Part shown: piece after piece, positions 53,512-62,896 of the stretch
Position numbering within the stretch: position 1 is the stretch's first letter
Layout of the letters: the number at the start of each line of letters is the position of its first letter
The notes under the pieces: model-generated
What the model saw: only the letters and a program-made list of their open reading frames with translations
Databases searched by the model: none
Told to the model about the DNA's origin: nothing
Position numbers and translations under genes: made by a program
Origin: Thermus altitudinis
GTDB lineage: Bacteria > Deinococcota > Deinococci > Deinococcales > Thermaceae
Reading direction: 5' to 3'
Assembly: GCF_022760835.1 (NCBI RefSeq)
Contig: NZ_JAKTNQ010000007.1
Coordinates: 23,753-87,752, forward strand
Length of the DNA: 64,000 bases

Positions 53512-53535
53512 CCCGCCCTGGGGCCAGCCTATCCT
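53507..53535 (+). promoter_or_regulatory. Promoter of acsA
   Basis: -35 TTGACC (53507-53512), 17-bp spacer, -10 TATCCT (53530-53535), start near 53542. AGGGAGGG precedes the ATG at 53556. Confidence 0.65.
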
Positions 53536-53555
53536 TAAAGGCCAAGGGAGGGTAT

Positions 53556-55502
53556 ATGGACCGGATAGAGGGCGTTCTCAAGGAGGAGCGGGTCTTTTAC
53601 CCCAGCGAGGCCTTCCGGCAACAGGCCCACATAAGGAGCGAGGAGGAGTACGAGCGCCTGTATGAGGAGAGCCTAAAGGATCCCGAGGGCTTCTGGGGAC
53701 GGGTGGCCTCCGAGCTCCACTGGTTTGAACCCTGGCAGAAGGTCTTGGAGGGGGACCTGCCCCATGCCAAGTGGTTCGTGGGCGGCAAGACCAACCTTTC
53801 CTATAACGCCCTGGACCGCCATGTAAAGACCTGGCGTCGCAACAAGGCGGCCCTCATCTGGGAAGGGGAGCCGGGGGAGGAGAGGGTTTTGACCTACCAC
53901 GACCTCTGGCGGGAGGTGCAGAAGTTCGCCAACGTCCTGAAGCGCCTGGGGGTGAAGAAGGGGGATAGGGTCACCATCTACCTGCCCATGATCCCCGAGG
54001 CGGCCATCGCCATGCTGGCCTGCACCCGCATCGGGGCGGTGCACTCCGTGGTCTTTGGCGGCTTCTCCAGCGGGGCCTTGGCCGACCGCATCAAGGATGC
54101 CGAGGCCAAGGTGCTCATCACCGCCGATGGCGGTTACCGCCGAGGCCAGATCGTGCCCCTCAAGGGGAACGCCGATGAGGCCTTAAGGGAGGTCTCCAGC
54201 GTGGAGCACGTGGTGGTGGTGCGCCGCACCGGGGAGGAGGTGCCCTGGACCCCAGGCCGGGATCACTGGTGGCACGAGCTCATGGAGGCGGCCTCCGACC
54301 GGGCCGAGGCCGAGCCCATGGAGGCCGAGGAGCCCCTTTTCATCCTCTACACCTCGGGTTCCACGGGCAAGCCCAAGGGGGTCCTCCACACCCTGGGCGG
54401 CTACATGACCTACGTCTACCTCACCACCAAGCTGGTCTTTGACCTGAAGGACGAGGACGTGTACTGGTGCACCGCCGATGTGGGCTGGATCACCGGCCAC
54501 TCCTACGTGGTCTACGGGCCCCTTCTGAACGGGGCCACCACGCTGATGTACGAGGGAGCCCCCAACTGGCCCGAGCCCGACCGCTTCTGGCAGATCGTGG
54601 ACAAGTACGGGGTGAACATCCTCTATACCGCCCCCACCGCCATCCGGGCCTTCATGAAGTGGGGGGAGGGTTGGCCCCTTAGGCACCGGCTGGACTCCCT
54701 GCGCCTTTTGGGCACCGTGGGGGAGCCCATCAACCCCGAGGCCTGGCTCTGGTACTACCAGGTGATTGGCAAGGGGCGCTGCCCCATCGTGGACACCTGG
54801 TGGCAGACGGAAACCGGGGGCATCATGATCACCACCCTGCCCGGGGCGCACCCCATGAAGCCCGGGCATGCGGGTAAGCCCTTCTTTGGCATAAAACCAG
54901 AGATCTTGGATTCGGAGCACAAGCCCGTGGAGAATCCGGACGAGGGCGGGCATCTGTGCATCACCCGTCCCTGGCCCAGCATGCTGCGCACCGTCTGGGG
55001 GGACCCGGAGCGCTTCCTGCAACAGTACTTCAGCCAGCACCCCGGCAACTACTTCACCGGGGATGGGGCTAGGCGGGATAAGGACGGGTACTACCTTATC
55101 CTGGGCCGGGTGGATGACGTCCTGAACGTGGCCGGGCACCGCCTGGGCACCATGGAGATCGAGTCCGCCCTGGTCTCCCACCCCGCGGTGGCCGAGGCGG
55201 CGGTGGTGGGCCGGCCCGACCCCTTGAAGGGGGAGGCCATTGTGGCCTTCGTGACCCTGAAGGAGGGGCACGCTCCCTCCGAGGCCTTGCGGGACGAGCT
55301 GAAGGCCCATGTGGCCAAGGTGATCGGGCCCATTGCCCGCCCCGACGAGGTGCGCTTCACCGAGGCCCTGCCCAAGACCCGCTCCGGCAAGATCATGCGC
55401 CGCCTCCTAAGGCAGATCGCTGCCGGGGAGAAGGAGATCAAGGGGGATACCTCCACCCTCGAGGACCGCTCCGTGGTGGAGCGCCTCAAGGAAGGGGCCT
55501 AG
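53556..55502 (+). CDS. acsA: Acetyl-CoA synthetase
   Basis: 648 residues, the canonical Acs length. P-loop [22 protein letters not shown] with the acetate-pocket tryptophan, hinge [20 protein letters not shown] and Lys612 in [10 protein letters not shown], the lysine reversibly acetylated in Acs enzymes. It activates acetate to acetyl-CoA through acetyl-AMP. It is divergent from the IclR-synthetase fusion and probably under its control, and ends with a strong terminator. Confidence 0.95.
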   Translation: MDRIEGVLKEERVFYPSEAFRQQAHIRSEEEYERLYEESLKDPEGFWGRVASELHWFEPWQKVLEGDLPHAKWFVGGKTNLSYNALDRHVKTWRRNKAALIWEGEPGEERVLTYHDLWREVQKFANVLKRLGVKKGDRVTIYLPMIPEAAIAMLACTRIGAVHSVVFGGFSSGALADRIKDAEAKVLITADGGYRRGQIVPLKGNADEALREVSSVEHVVVVRRTGEEVPWTPGRDHWWHELMEAASDRAEAEPMEAEEPLFILYTSGSTGKPKGVLHTLGGYMTYVYLTTKLVFDLKDEDVYWCTADVGWITGHSYVVYGPLLNGATTLMYEGAPNWPEPDRFWQIVDKYGVNILYTAPTAIRAFMKWGEGWPLRHRLDSLRLLGTVGEPINPEAWLWYYQVIGKGRCPIVDTWWQTETGGIMITTLPGAHPMKPGHAGKPFFGIKPEILDSEHKPVENPDEGGHLCITRPWPSMLRTVWGDPERFLQQYFSQHPGNYFTGDGARRDKDGYYLILGRVDDVLNVAGHRLGTMEIESALVSHPAVAEAAVVGRPDPLKGEAIVAFVTLKEGHAPSEALRDELKAHVAKVIGPIARPDEVRFTEALPKTRSGKIMRRLLRQIAAGEKEIKGDTSTLEDRSVVERLKEGA

Positions 55503-55514
55503 CCTCCCCCCTGT

Positions 55515-55542
55515 CCCAGGGCCGGGTATACCCGGCCCTGGG
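55515..55542. terminator. Bidirectional terminator between acsA and the SnoaL-like gene
   Basis: Perfect 12-bp stem CCCAGGGCCGGG/CCCGGCCCTGGG (55515-55526 with 55531-55542), loop TATA, between two convergent stops. No T-run on either side. Confidence 0.75.
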
Positions 55543-55558
55543 GGTGCAGATGGGGACG

Positions 55559-55945
55559 CTACTGGGCCGGGCTCTTGTGCACGTGCACCACCTTCCAGCC
55601 CTCGGGGAAGCGCACGGCCACCCGGCTTTCGTTCACCGCCCGGTGCCTTAGGCCTCCTTCCTCCTCCACGGTAAGCAGCAGGGTGTAGCTGAAGATGGCC
55701 ACGTCCCCGTAGCGCTGCAGGCGCCTTTCCAAAAGGTCCAGGCGGTAGGGCTTGCCTCCCGTAGCCCAGCGGCGCTCGGTCATGTAAAGGTGGAAGGGAA
55801 GCCCGTCCAACCGGTGCGGGGTCACGAACCACTCGTATAGGGAAAGCTCCTCATGGGTGGTGGCCCGGTAGCCTTCGGGGTCCCCTTGGTAGATGCTCTC
55901 AAGATGCCTCTCCAGAAACTTCCAAAGTTCCGCCTCGCCCTCCAC
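55559..55945 (-). CDS. SnoaL/NTF2-like fold protein
   Basis: 128 residues. Cone-shaped alpha+beta fold pattern: helix with ESIYQGDPEGYRATTHEELSLYEW, then strands ending GWKVVHVHKS, typical of SnoaL-like or CaMKII-association-type proteins. Members are small enzymes or oligomer-forming accessory domains; function unknown. It lies 3 bp downstream of the methylmalonyl-CoA mutase gene on the same strand, so it is probably co-transcribed. Confidence 0.75.
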   Translation of the reverse strand: MEGEAELWKFLERHLESIYQGDPEGYRATTHEELSLYEWFVTPHRLDGLPFHLYMTERRWATGGKPYRLDLLERRLQRYGDVAIFSYTLLLTVEEEGGLRHRAVNESRVAVRFPEGWKVVHVHKSPAQ

Positions 55946-55948
55946 GGT

Positions 55949-57493
55949 TCACCTCCCCGGCTGGTACTCCCCCCACTCCTCCCTGAGCACCCCGCAGACC
56001 TCCCCCAGGGTGGCCCGGCGGCGGAAGGCCTCCAGCACGTGGGGGAATAGGTTCTCGCTTCCTTTTGCCGCACGGCGCAGGTTTTCCAGGCCGATCCGCA
56101 CGCTTTCCCCGTCCCGCTCGGCCTTGAATGCGGCTAGTTCCCGTTTGCGCCTCTCGTGGAGCGCGGGGTCTATGCGCTGCACGGGGGTCGGCTCGTTGAG
56201 GGGGCTATGGGGATCGGCGAAGCGGTTTACCCCCACGATGATGCGCCGGCCTTCCTCCACTTCCCTTTGGAACTGCCAGGCGGACTCCTCTATGGCCCGC
56301 TGGAAGTACCCGGCCTCCACCGCCGCCACCGCACCCCCTAGGGCGTCGATCTCCCGGATGAGCCTTTCCGCTTCGGTTTCCAGGTGGTCCGTGAGGTGCT
56401 CCACGTAGAAGCTTCCCCCCAAGGGGTCTATGGCCCGGGTGACCCCGCTCTCGTAGGCCAGGATCTGCTGGGTGCGCAAGGCCAAAAGGGCGCTTTTCTC
56501 CGTGGGGAGGCCCAGGGCCTCGTCGTAGGCGTTGGTGTGCAGGCTCTGGGTGCCCCCCAAGACCGCGGCCAGGGCCTGGTAGGCGGTGCGCACCACGTTG
56601 TTTAGGGGCTCTTGGGCGGTAAGGGTGGAGCCCCCGGTCTGGGTGTGGAAGCGGAGGGCCCAGCTTCTCGGGTCCTTGGCCCCAAACTCCTCCCGCATGA
56701 TGCGGGCCCAAAGCCTCCTGGCGGCCCGGAACTTGGCGGCCTCCTCAAAGATGTCCCCGTGGGCGGCGAAAAAGAAGGAGAGCCTGGGGGCGAACTGGTC
56801 CACCTCAAGCCCCCGCTCCAAGGCGGCCCGCACGTAGGCCTTGCCGTCGGCCAGGGTGAAGGCGATCTCCTGGGCGGCGGTGGCGCCCGCCTCGCGGATG
56901 TGGTAGCCGGAGATGGAAATGGTGTTGAAGCGGGGGACCTGCCTTGCGCAAAACTCAAAGATATCCGTTACCAGGCGCATGGAGGGCCCCGGGGGGTAGA
57001 TGTAGGTGCCCCGGGCGAAGTACTCCTTGAGGATGTCGTTTTGCACGGTGCCGGAGACCTTTTCCCAGGGGACCCCTTGTTCCTCCGCCACCAGGAGGTA
57101 AAGGGCCAGGAGCATCATGGCGGGGGCGTTGATGGTCATGCTGGTGGAAACCTGGTCCAGGGGGATGCCCGCAAAGAGCTTTTTCATGTCTTCCAGGGTG
57201 GCGATGGACACCCCTACCCGCCCCACCTCCCCCACGCTCATGGGGTGGTCGGGGTCTAGGCCCAGCTGGGTGGGCAAGTCAAAGGCCACGCTTAGGCCTG
57301 TCTGGCCCTGGGAAAGTAGGTATCGGTAGCGGGCATTGGACTCCTCGGCGGTGGAGAAGCCCGCATACTGGCGCATGGTCCAAAGCCTGTCCAGGTACAT
57401 CCGCGGGTAGATGCCCCGGGTGTAGGGATACTCCCCGGGGCGGCCCAGCTTTTCCCGGTAACCCTCCGGCAGGGACTCAAAGAGGCCTTCCAT
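55949..57493 (-). CDS. Methylmalonyl-CoA mutase, large (catalytic) subunit
   Basis: 514 residues: the TIM-barrel catalytic chain only, without the B12-binding domain, so a separate small subunit is needed and is not in the window. Conserved [37 protein letters not shown] and [14 protein letters not shown]. It isomerises methylmalonyl-CoA and succinyl-CoA. Its place beside acyl-CoA synthetases fits use of propionate as well as acetate. Confidence 0.93.
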   Translation of the reverse strand: MEGLFESLPEGYREKLGRPGEYPYTRGIYPRMYLDRLWTMRQYAGFSTAEESNARYRYLLSQGQTGLSVAFDLPTQLGLDPDHPMSVGEVGRVGVSIATLEDMKKLFAGIPLDQVSTSMTINAPAMMLLALYLLVAEEQGVPWEKVSGTVQNDILKEYFARGTYIYPPGPSMRLVTDIFEFCARQVPRFNTISISGYHIREAGATAAQEIAFTLADGKAYVRAALERGLEVDQFAPRLSFFFAAHGDIFEEAAKFRAARRLWARIMREEFGAKDPRSWALRFHTQTGGSTLTAQEPLNNVVRTAYQALAAVLGGTQSLHTNAYDEALGLPTEKSALLALRTQQILAYESGVTRAIDPLGGSFYVEHLTDHLETEAERLIREIDALGGAVAAVEAGYFQRAIEESAWQFQREVEEGRRIIVGVNRFADPHSPLNEPTPVQRIDPALHERRKRELAAFKAERDGESVRIGLENLRRAAKGSENLFPHVLEAFRRRATLGEVCGVLREEWGEYQPGR

Positions 57494-57502
57494 GCCCTAG
57501 TT

Positions 57503-57640
57503 TTACAGGAAAATCCGCACCAGGAAAAGGAAGAGAAAAAGGGCACCCAGGATCAGGAGAAGGGGCGGCAGGAGCAGGCTATACGTGGCCAGCACCAGGG
57601 CCAGGAAGTCCTTCCAGTCGGGTTTCGTTTCCCCTCTCAT
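57503..57640 (-). CDS. Small membrane protein
   Basis: 45 residues: a polar N-terminus (MRGETKPDWKDF) then an almost continuous hydrophobic stretch (about residues 13-45, LVLATYSLLLPPLLLILGALF). AGGGGG lies near the ATG. It ends 9 bp before the mutase gene start. Codon use matches its neighbours. Likely real, but support is only from context and start signal. Confidence 0.45.
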   Translation of the reverse strand: MRGETKPDWKDFLALVLATYSLLLPPLLLILGALFLFLFLVRIFL

Positions 57641-57732
57641 CCCCCTTTTAGCCTACACCTTGGGGGTTCAAGGGCCCAGGGATGGGGGCGGGGGCCAAGG
57701 CTTTACCTGTGGATAGCTATGCCTTCTTTTGC

Positions 57733-57738
57733 TAGCAT
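57733..57738 (+). promoter_or_regulatory. -10 element TAGCAT for the leaderless HxlR-like-minDE-rodA operon
   Basis: TAGCAT ends 6 nt before the ATG at 57745, with no ribosome binding site. The -35 position is not consensus. Confidence 0.45.
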
Positions 57739-57744
57739 TGGGCC

Positions 57745-58053
57745 ATGGCCCTCTCCAAGAACACCCGGAAGGTGCTTAAGGTGCTGGCCCGGCGCGGAGC
57801 CCCCGAGGTGCTTTTGGCCCTAAGCCGCGGTACCTCCCGCTTTTCCGATCTGGGCACCCACCTGGGCCTTTCCCCCCGCACCCTGGCGGAGCGGCTTCGG
57901 GAGCTCCACCTCCTGGGGTTCGTCCAGCGGCAGGCCTACGCGGAGGTCCCGCCCCGGGTAGAATATGTCCTGACCCCGCGGGGTAAGCGGGTTTTGGAAT
58001 TTTTGGACGCGTTGGACGAGATATTGGAGGCCGTGCAGGAGGGCAAAAGGTGA
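57745..58053 (+). CDS. HxlR-like winged-helix regulator
   Basis: 102 residues: FSDLGTHLGLSPRTLAERLRELHLLGFVQRQAYAEVPPRVEYVLTPRGKRVLEFLDAL is the HxlR pattern (HTH then wing). No effector domain. It lacks the usual N-terminal cysteine of redox-sensing members. The stop overlaps the minD GTG start, an unusual placement of a regulator at the head of a cell-division operon, where minC is often found. Confidence 0.8.
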   Translation: MALSKNTRKVLKVLARRGAPEVLLALSRGTSRFSDLGTHLGLSPRTLAERLRELHLLGFVQRQAYAEVPPRVEYVLTPRGKRVLEFLDALDEILEAVQEGKR

Positions 58054-58853
58054 AAGCGAAAGCCATTGTGGTGACTTCGGGCAAGGGTGGCGTGGGGAAG
58101 ACCACCACCACCGCCAACCTGGGGGCGGCCTTGGCCAAACTGGGGGAGAAGGTGGCGGTGGTGGATGTGGACGTGGGCCTCAGGAACCTGGATGTGGTCA
58201 TGGGCCTCGAGGGCCGGGTGGTCTTTGACCTCATTGACGTTCTGGAGGGACGGGCCAAGGTGCGCCAGGCCCTGATCCGGGACAAGCGCATAGAAAACCT
58301 CTTCCTCCTCCCCGCCTCCCAGACCAAGGACAAGGAGGCCCTGGACCCTGGCCGTTTCAAGGAGCTCGTCCAATACCTCCTTCAAGAGGAGGGCTTTGAC
58401 CGCGTGCTCATCGACTCCCCCGCCGGCATTGAGAAGGGCTTCCAGACCGCCGCCACCCCGGCGGAAGGGGCTTTGGTGGTGGTGAACCCCGAGGTCAGCA
58501 GCGTGCGCGACGCCGACCGCATCATCGGCCTCTTGGAAGCCCGGGAGATCCGGGAAAACTTCCTGGTCATCAACCGCCTGCGGCCGAAGATGGTGGCCCG
58601 GGGGGATATGCTTTCCGTGGAGGACGTGGTGGAGATCCTGGGCCTTAAGCCCCTGGGCATCGTCCCTGAGGACGAGCAGGTGCTCATCTCCACCAACCAG
58701 GGGGAGCTCTTGGTGTTGAAGGGCTCGAGCCCCGCCGCTCAGGCCTTCATGGACACCGCCCGGCGCATCCGGGGGGAGGAGGTTCCCTTCCGCAGCCTGG
58801 AGGATAGCCAGGGGCTGTTGTCGGTGATCCGGCGGCTCTTTGGAGGTCGCTGA
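58050..58853 (+). CDS. minD: Septum site-determining protein MinD
   Basis: 267 residues. Deviant Walker A GKGGVGKTTT (11-20), Switch II-like VLIDSPAGIE, and a C-terminal amphipathic membrane-targeting helix (LLSVIRRLFGGR). ATPase that places the division inhibitor MinC at the membrane. GTG start overlaps the HxlR-like gene; the stop overlaps minE (TGATG). No minC is present in the window. Confidence 0.95.
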   Translation: MKAKAIVVTSGKGGVGKTTTTANLGAALAKLGEKVAVVDVDVGLRNLDVVMGLEGRVVFDLIDVLEGRAKVRQALIRDKRIENLFLLPASQTKDKEALDPGRFKELVQYLLQEEGFDRVLIDSPAGIEKGFQTAATPAEGALVVVNPEVSSVRDADRIIGLLEAREIRENFLVINRLRPKMVARGDMLSVEDVVEILGLKPLGIVPEDEQVLISTNQGELLVLKGSSPAAQAFMDTARRIRGEEVPFRSLEDSQGLLSVIRRLFGGR

Positions 58854-59071
58854 TGTGGTGGCGCAGGAAGAGCAAGGATAAGGCCAAGGAGCGGCTCAAG
58901 CTGGTCCTGGCCTACGACCGGGCCAAGCTTTCCCCGGGCCTGGTGGAGAACCTGAAGCGGGACCTTTTGGAGGTGTTGCGCCGTTACTTCCCCGCCCAAG
59001 AGGAAGTGAACGTGGCCCTGGAGGAGCGGGGGGAGAAGATGGTCCTGATCGCCGATATTCCCCTCCGGTAA
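58853..59071 (+). CDS. minE: Cell division topological specificity factor MinE
   Basis: 72 residues, short for MinE. The N-terminal MinD-binding segment (KERLKLVLAYDRAKLSPGLVENLKRDLLEVLRRYF) and the C-terminal beta-rich part (VNVALEERGEKMVLIADIPL) fit the family. It stimulates MinD ATPase and shapes its distribution. It starts on the last base of the minD stop. Confidence 0.92.
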   Translation: MWWRRKSKDKAKERLKLVLAYDRAKLSPGLVENLKRDLLEVLRRYFPAQEEVNVALEERGEKMVLIADIPLR

Positions 59072-59077
59072 AGGCCC

Positions 59078-60157
59078 ATGGTGCTCCGGCGCCCAAACCT
59101 TCTGGCCTACGACTGGGGCCTGATTCTCCTTGCCGTAACCATCGCGGTTTTGGGGCTTTTCAACCTGCGAAGCGCCGCCCCTGACCCTAGCCTCTTAAGC
59201 CGCCAGCTTGGGGCCTTCGGCCTGGGTCTTTTGCTGGCGGTGGGGGTGCAGTTCCTCTCCCGCCGCACCGTCTTCGCCCTGGCCTACCCCCTTTATGCCC
59301 TTTCCCTCTTCCTCCTGGTGGCCGTACTGGCCTTCGGTCGGGAGATCAACGGGGCCAAGGCCTGGTTCGTGCTGGGGCCTTTGCAGTTCCAGCCCCTGGA
59401 GCTGGCCAAGCTGGGCCTCATCCTGGCCTTGGCCCGGCTTTTGGAGTCGCGGGAGGTGCGCCGGGTGTGGGACTATTTCCTGCCGGGCCTGTTGACGGCT
59501 CCCGTGCTGGCCCTCCTCCTCCTGCAGCCGGACCTGGGGGGTAGCCTGGTGGTCCTTTTTGGCGCCTTCACCGTGCTCTTCGTGCGGGGGTTGCCCTGGA
59601 AGCACATCTTGGTGGGCTTTGTTGCCCTGGTTCTCCTGGTGCCCACCGTGGTCTGGCCGAACCTCAAGCCCTACCAGCGGGAGCGGGTCCTCATCGTTTT
59701 GGATCCCTACCGGGACCCCCTGGGCCAGGGCTTCCAGGTGATCCAGTCCACCATCGCCATCGGCTCGGGAGGGCTTTTCGGCAAGGGGTATGGCCAGGGC
59801 ACCCAGACCCAGCTGGGCTTTGTCCCCTTTCGCCACACGGACTTCGTCTTCGCCGTGTGGGCCGAGGAGTGGGGGTTTGTGGGGGTGGCGGCCTTATTGG
59901 CCCTTTATGGGCTTCTCCTCCTGCGAATCCTGGGTGTGGCCTTGGAGTGCCCCCGCCTATCCGACCGCCTTTTTGTCGCCGGGGTGGGGGGGATGCTGGG
60001 CTTCCAGGTCCTGGTGAACCTGGGGGTGGCCTTGGGGGTGATGCCGGTAACGGGCCTTACCCTGCCCCTTTTCTCCTACGGAGGATCCAGCCTTATGGCC
60101 ACCCTTCTCTCCTTGGGCCTGGTGCTCCTCGTGCACCGGGACCGGGCAACCCCATGA
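59078..60157 (+). CDS. rodA: SEDS-family peptidoglycan glycosyltransferase, RodA type
   Basis: 359 residues, about 10 membrane helices. Family motifs: AKAWFVLGPLQFQPLELAKLG, LQPDLGGSLVV with the catalytic aspartate region, AIGSGGLFGKGYGQGTQTQLGFVPFRHTDFVFAVWAEEWGFVG, and VTGLTLPLFSYGGSSL. It polymerises glycan in the elongation machinery. Assignment to RodA rather than FtsW rests on its closeness to min genes and sequence feel, and is less sure than the family. Confidence 0.87.
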   Translation: MVLRRPNLLAYDWGLILLAVTIAVLGLFNLRSAAPDPSLLSRQLGAFGLGLLLAVGVQFLSRRTVFALAYPLYALSLFLLVAVLAFGREINGAKAWFVLGPLQFQPLELAKLGLILALARLLESREVRRVWDYFLPGLLTAPVLALLLLQPDLGGSLVVLFGAFTVLFVRGLPWKHILVGFVALVLLVPTVVWPNLKPYQRERVLIVLDPYRDPLGQGFQVIQSTIAIGSGGLFGKGYGQGTQTQLGFVPFRHTDFVFAVWAEEWGFVGVAALLALYGLLLLRILGVALECPRLSDRLFVAGVGGMLGFQVLVNLGVALGVMPVTGLTLPLFSYGGSSLMATLLSLGLVLLVHRDRATP

Positions 60158-60160
60158 GGG

Positions 60161-60189
60161 TTGTGCCCCAGGCCCCGGCACCCTAAACT
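60161..60189 (+). promoter_or_regulatory. Promoter of potABCD, leaderless
   Basis: -35 TTGTGC (60161-60166), 17-bp spacer, -10 TAAACT (60184-60189), then 7 nt to the GTG at 60197. It starts 3 bp after the rodA stop and separates the transporter from the cell-division operon. Confidence 0.65.
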
Positions 60190-60196
60190 AGGCCCC

Positions 60197-61267
60197 GTGG
60201 CCGGGGAAGCGCTGGTCCGCCTTGTGGGGGTAAGCAAGCGTTTTGGCGAGGTGGTGGCCTTGGATGGCGTGGACCTCGAGGTGCAAAAGGGCGAGTTTTT
60301 TAGCCTCCTGGGGCCCTCGGGTTGCGGGAAGACCACCCTGTTGCGGCTTTTGGCCGGGTTTGATACCCCGGATGCCGGCCGCATAGAGATCGCAGGCCGG
60401 GACGTCTCCCGGGTTCCCCCCTACGACCGGCCCGTGAACACCGTCTTCCAGAACTACGCCCTCTTCCCCCACATGACCGTGGAGGGCAACGTGGCCTTCG
60501 GCCTGCGCATGAAGGGGCTTTCCCCGGGGGAGGTCCGCAAGAAGGTGGCCTGGGCCTTGGAGCTAGTGGACCTTGTGGGCCTGGAAAGGCGCTACCCAAG
60601 GGAGTTATCCGGGGGACAGAGGCAACGGGTGGCCTTGGCCCGGGCCCTGGTGCTGGAACCCCAGGTGCTCCTTCTGGACGAACCCCTTTCCGCCTTGGAC
60701 CTAAAGCTCCGCCAGGAGCTCCGGGTGGAGCTCATGCAGCTTCAGCGAAGGCTCGGCACCACCTTCATCTTCGTCACCCACGATCAGGAAGAAGCGTTGG
60801 TCATGTCCGACCGCATTGCGGTGATGCGCTCGGGAAGGATTGAGCAGGTGGGCTTGCCCGACGAGGTCTACGAAAGGCCCAAGAACCGCTTCGTGGCGGA
60901 TTTCCTGGGCCGCTCCAACCTCCTCCCCGCCAAGCCCCACCCCCTGGGGGCGGAAACCCCCCTGGGTCCCTTGCGCCTCAAGGAGCCCCTGGTGCGGGAG
61001 GCCCTCTTGGTGATCCGGCCTGAGAAGATCCGCCTTTACCCCCTGGGGAACGGAGCCCCAGCCCGGGACAACCTGGTGCGGGCCAAAGTGGAGGAGATCG
61101 TCTACACGGGGGCAGAAAACCAGTACTACCTGCGCTCAGGGGAGGTAAGGCTTCTAGCCTACACCCTAAACCAGGACCTACAGGAGCCAGGGGCGGAGGA
61201 GTTTTCCTATGGGGAGGAGGTTCTTTGCTACCTCCCCCCGGAGAACCTGGTGGTGCTCCATGAATGA
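60197..61267 (+). CDS. potA: Spermidine/putrescine ABC transporter ATPase PotA
   Basis: 356 residues. Walker A GPSGCGKTT, Q-loop VFQNYALFPHM, signature LSGGQRQRVALARAL, Walker B VLLLDEPLSALD and a C-terminal TOBE domain. The GTG at 60197 is chosen because a promoter ends 7 nt upstream and the family N-terminus starts there; an in-frame TTG at 60161 would lie in the -35. Energises polyamine import; Thermus is rich in unusual polyamines. Overlaps potB by 8 bp. Confidence 0.92.
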   Translation: MAGEALVRLVGVSKRFGEVVALDGVDLEVQKGEFFSLLGPSGCGKTTLLRLLAGFDTPDAGRIEIAGRDVSRVPPYDRPVNTVFQNYALFPHMTVEGNVAFGLRMKGLSPGEVRKKVAWALELVDLVGLERRYPRELSGGQRQRVALARALVLEPQVLLLDEPLSALDLKLRQELRVELMQLQRRLGTTFIFVTHDQEEALVMSDRIAVMRSGRIEQVGLPDEVYERPKNRFVADFLGRSNLLPAKPHPLGAETPLGPLRLKEPLVREALLVIRPEKIRLYPLGNGAPARDNLVRAKVEEIVYTGAENQYYLRSGEVRLLAYTLNQDLQEPGAEEFSYGEEVLCYLPPENLVVLHE

Positions 61268-62120
61268 GGCGGCTACCCCCTGGCGGCGGCTTTTCCGGGT
61301 CCTGGTGACGGTGGGCCCTGGGGGGCTTTGGCTACTGGTCTTTGTCCTCATCCCCACCCTTTTGGTGCTCGTGGCCTCCTTCCTCACCCGCGGGCCTTAT
61401 GGGGAACTCAGCGGGCCCTGGGGCCTCCACAACTACGCCAAGCTCCTTCAGCCCGCCTACTTGGAAGCCTTTGCCCAAAGCCTTTTGGTGGGCGTTCTGG
61501 CCACCCTCCTTTCGGCCCTCATGGGCTATCCCCTGGCCTTCTACATCGCCCGCCATCCTCGGCGGGACCTCCTTCTTTTCCTGCTACTTTTGCCCTTTTT
61601 GACCAACTTCTTGATCCGGGTGTATGCCTGGCTGGTCCTCTTGCAGCGGGAAGGCCTGGTGAACGCCCTTTTGGGGGCCTTCGGCGTGGGGCCTTTTACC
61701 TTATACCCCTCCTTTTTTGCGGTTCTCCTGGCCACGGTCTACACCTTTTTGCCCTTTTTCGTCCTGCCGGTCTACGCCAGCGTGGAACGCTTGGACTGGC
61801 AGCTTCTGGAGGCGGCCTACGACCTGGGGGCCAAGCCTTTTAGGGCCTTCCTGCACGCGGTCCTGCCCCAGACCTACCCTGGGCTTTTTGCGGGTAGCGT
61901 GCTGGTTTTTATCCCCGCCATGGGCACCTTCGTGGTGGCGGACCTCTTGGGGGCAGGCAGGGTGGTCTTGATCGGCAACCTCATCCAGCAACAGTTCGGC
62001 CTTACCCGGGACTGGGCCTTTGGGGCGGCCCTTAGCGTCTTCCTCATGGGATTCGTGCTCCTGGCCCTTTACCTCTATGCCCGGCTTCAAGGGGAAAGGG
62101 GGTTGGACGAGTTGGTATGA
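61260..62120 (+). CDS. potB: Polyamine ABC transporter permease PotB
   Basis: 286 residues from the ATG at 61260, six membrane helices. The EAA-type loop that docks PotA is EAAYDLGAKPFRAFLHAVLPQTYPG (about residues 182-206). A longer in-frame start upstream lies within potA. Overlaps potA (8 bp) and potC (ATGA). Confidence 0.92.
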   Translation: MNEAATPWRRLFRVLVTVGPGGLWLLVFVLIPTLLVLVASFLTRGPYGELSGPWGLHNYAKLLQPAYLEAFAQSLLVGVLATLLSALMGYPLAFYIARHPRRDLLLFLLLLPFLTNFLIRVYAWLVLLQREGLVNALLGAFGVGPFTLYPSFFAVLLATVYTFLPFFVLPVYASVERLDWQLLEAAYDLGAKPFRAFLHAVLPQTYPGLFAGSVLVFIPAMGTFVVADLLGAGRVVLIGNLIQQQFGLTRDWAFGAALSVFLMGFVLLALYLYARLQGERGLDELV

Positions 62121-62896
62121 AAAGACTCCTTTCCCTTCACGCCCTCTTGGTCTACCTTTTCCTCTATCTGCCCATCCTGGTGATCGTAGCCCTTTCCTTT
62201 AATGAAAGCCGCCGGGGGGTGCGCTTCACCGGCTTCACCCTGGATTGGTACCGGGCCCTTTTCCAGGACCCCAGGGTCCTGGAATACTTCCTGAACACCC
62301 TCACGGTGGCCTTCGTGTCCACCCTGGTGGCCACCCTTTTGGGCACGCTTTTGGCGGTGGGGCTTGTGCGCTACCGCTTTCCCGGTAAGGGGTTTTTGCG
62401 CTACCTCCTCTATATCCCCGTGGTGGTGCCCGACGTGGTCATGGGGGTCTCCCTCCTCCTCCTCTTCGCCCTGGCCCGGGAGGTTTTGGGCTTTCCCCGG
62501 CTTTCCCTGCTTACGGTGATCCTGGGCCACATCACCTTCCAGGTGGCCTTCGTGACCCTGGTGGTGCGCTCCAGGCTCCTTCTCCTGGACCCAGCCCTGG
62601 AGGAGGCGGCCCGCGACCTAGGGGCCCGGGGGTGGCAGACCTTTTGGTACGTAACCCTGCCCCTGGCCTGGCCGGGGGTGGCGGCGGGGGCCCTTCTGGC
62701 CCTCACCCTTTCCCTGGACGACTTTGTGGTCACCTTCTTCACCGCTGGGCCCGGGGCTACCACCCTGCCCCTGTACATCTATTCCAGCGTCAAGCTGGGG
62801 GTAAGCCCCAAGGTCCACGCCTTATCCACCCTGATCATTGGCCTTGGCGCCTTCTTCCTGGCCTTGGGGTATGCTTTAGGCCGGAGGAGGGTATGA
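62117..62896 (+). CDS. potC: Polyamine ABC transporter permease PotC
   Basis: 259 residues, six membrane helices. EAA loop EEAARDLGARGWQTFWYVTLPLAWPGV (about 158-184). Pairs with PotB in the membrane. The SLDDFVVTFFTAGPGATTLPLYIYSSVKLG segment is typical of PotC. Overlaps potB and potD by ATGA. Confidence 0.93.
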   Translation: MKRLLSLHALLVYLFLYLPILVIVALSFNESRRGVRFTGFTLDWYRALFQDPRVLEYFLNTLTVAFVSTLVATLLGTLLAVGLVRYRFPGKGFLRYLLYIPVVVPDVVMGVSLLLLFALAREVLGFPRLSLLTVILGHITFQVAFVTLVVRSRLLLLDPALEEAARDLGARGWQTFWYVTLPLAWPGVAAGALLALTLSLDDFVVTFFTAGPGATTLPLYIYSSVKLGVSPKVHALSTLIIGLGAFFLALGYALGRRRV

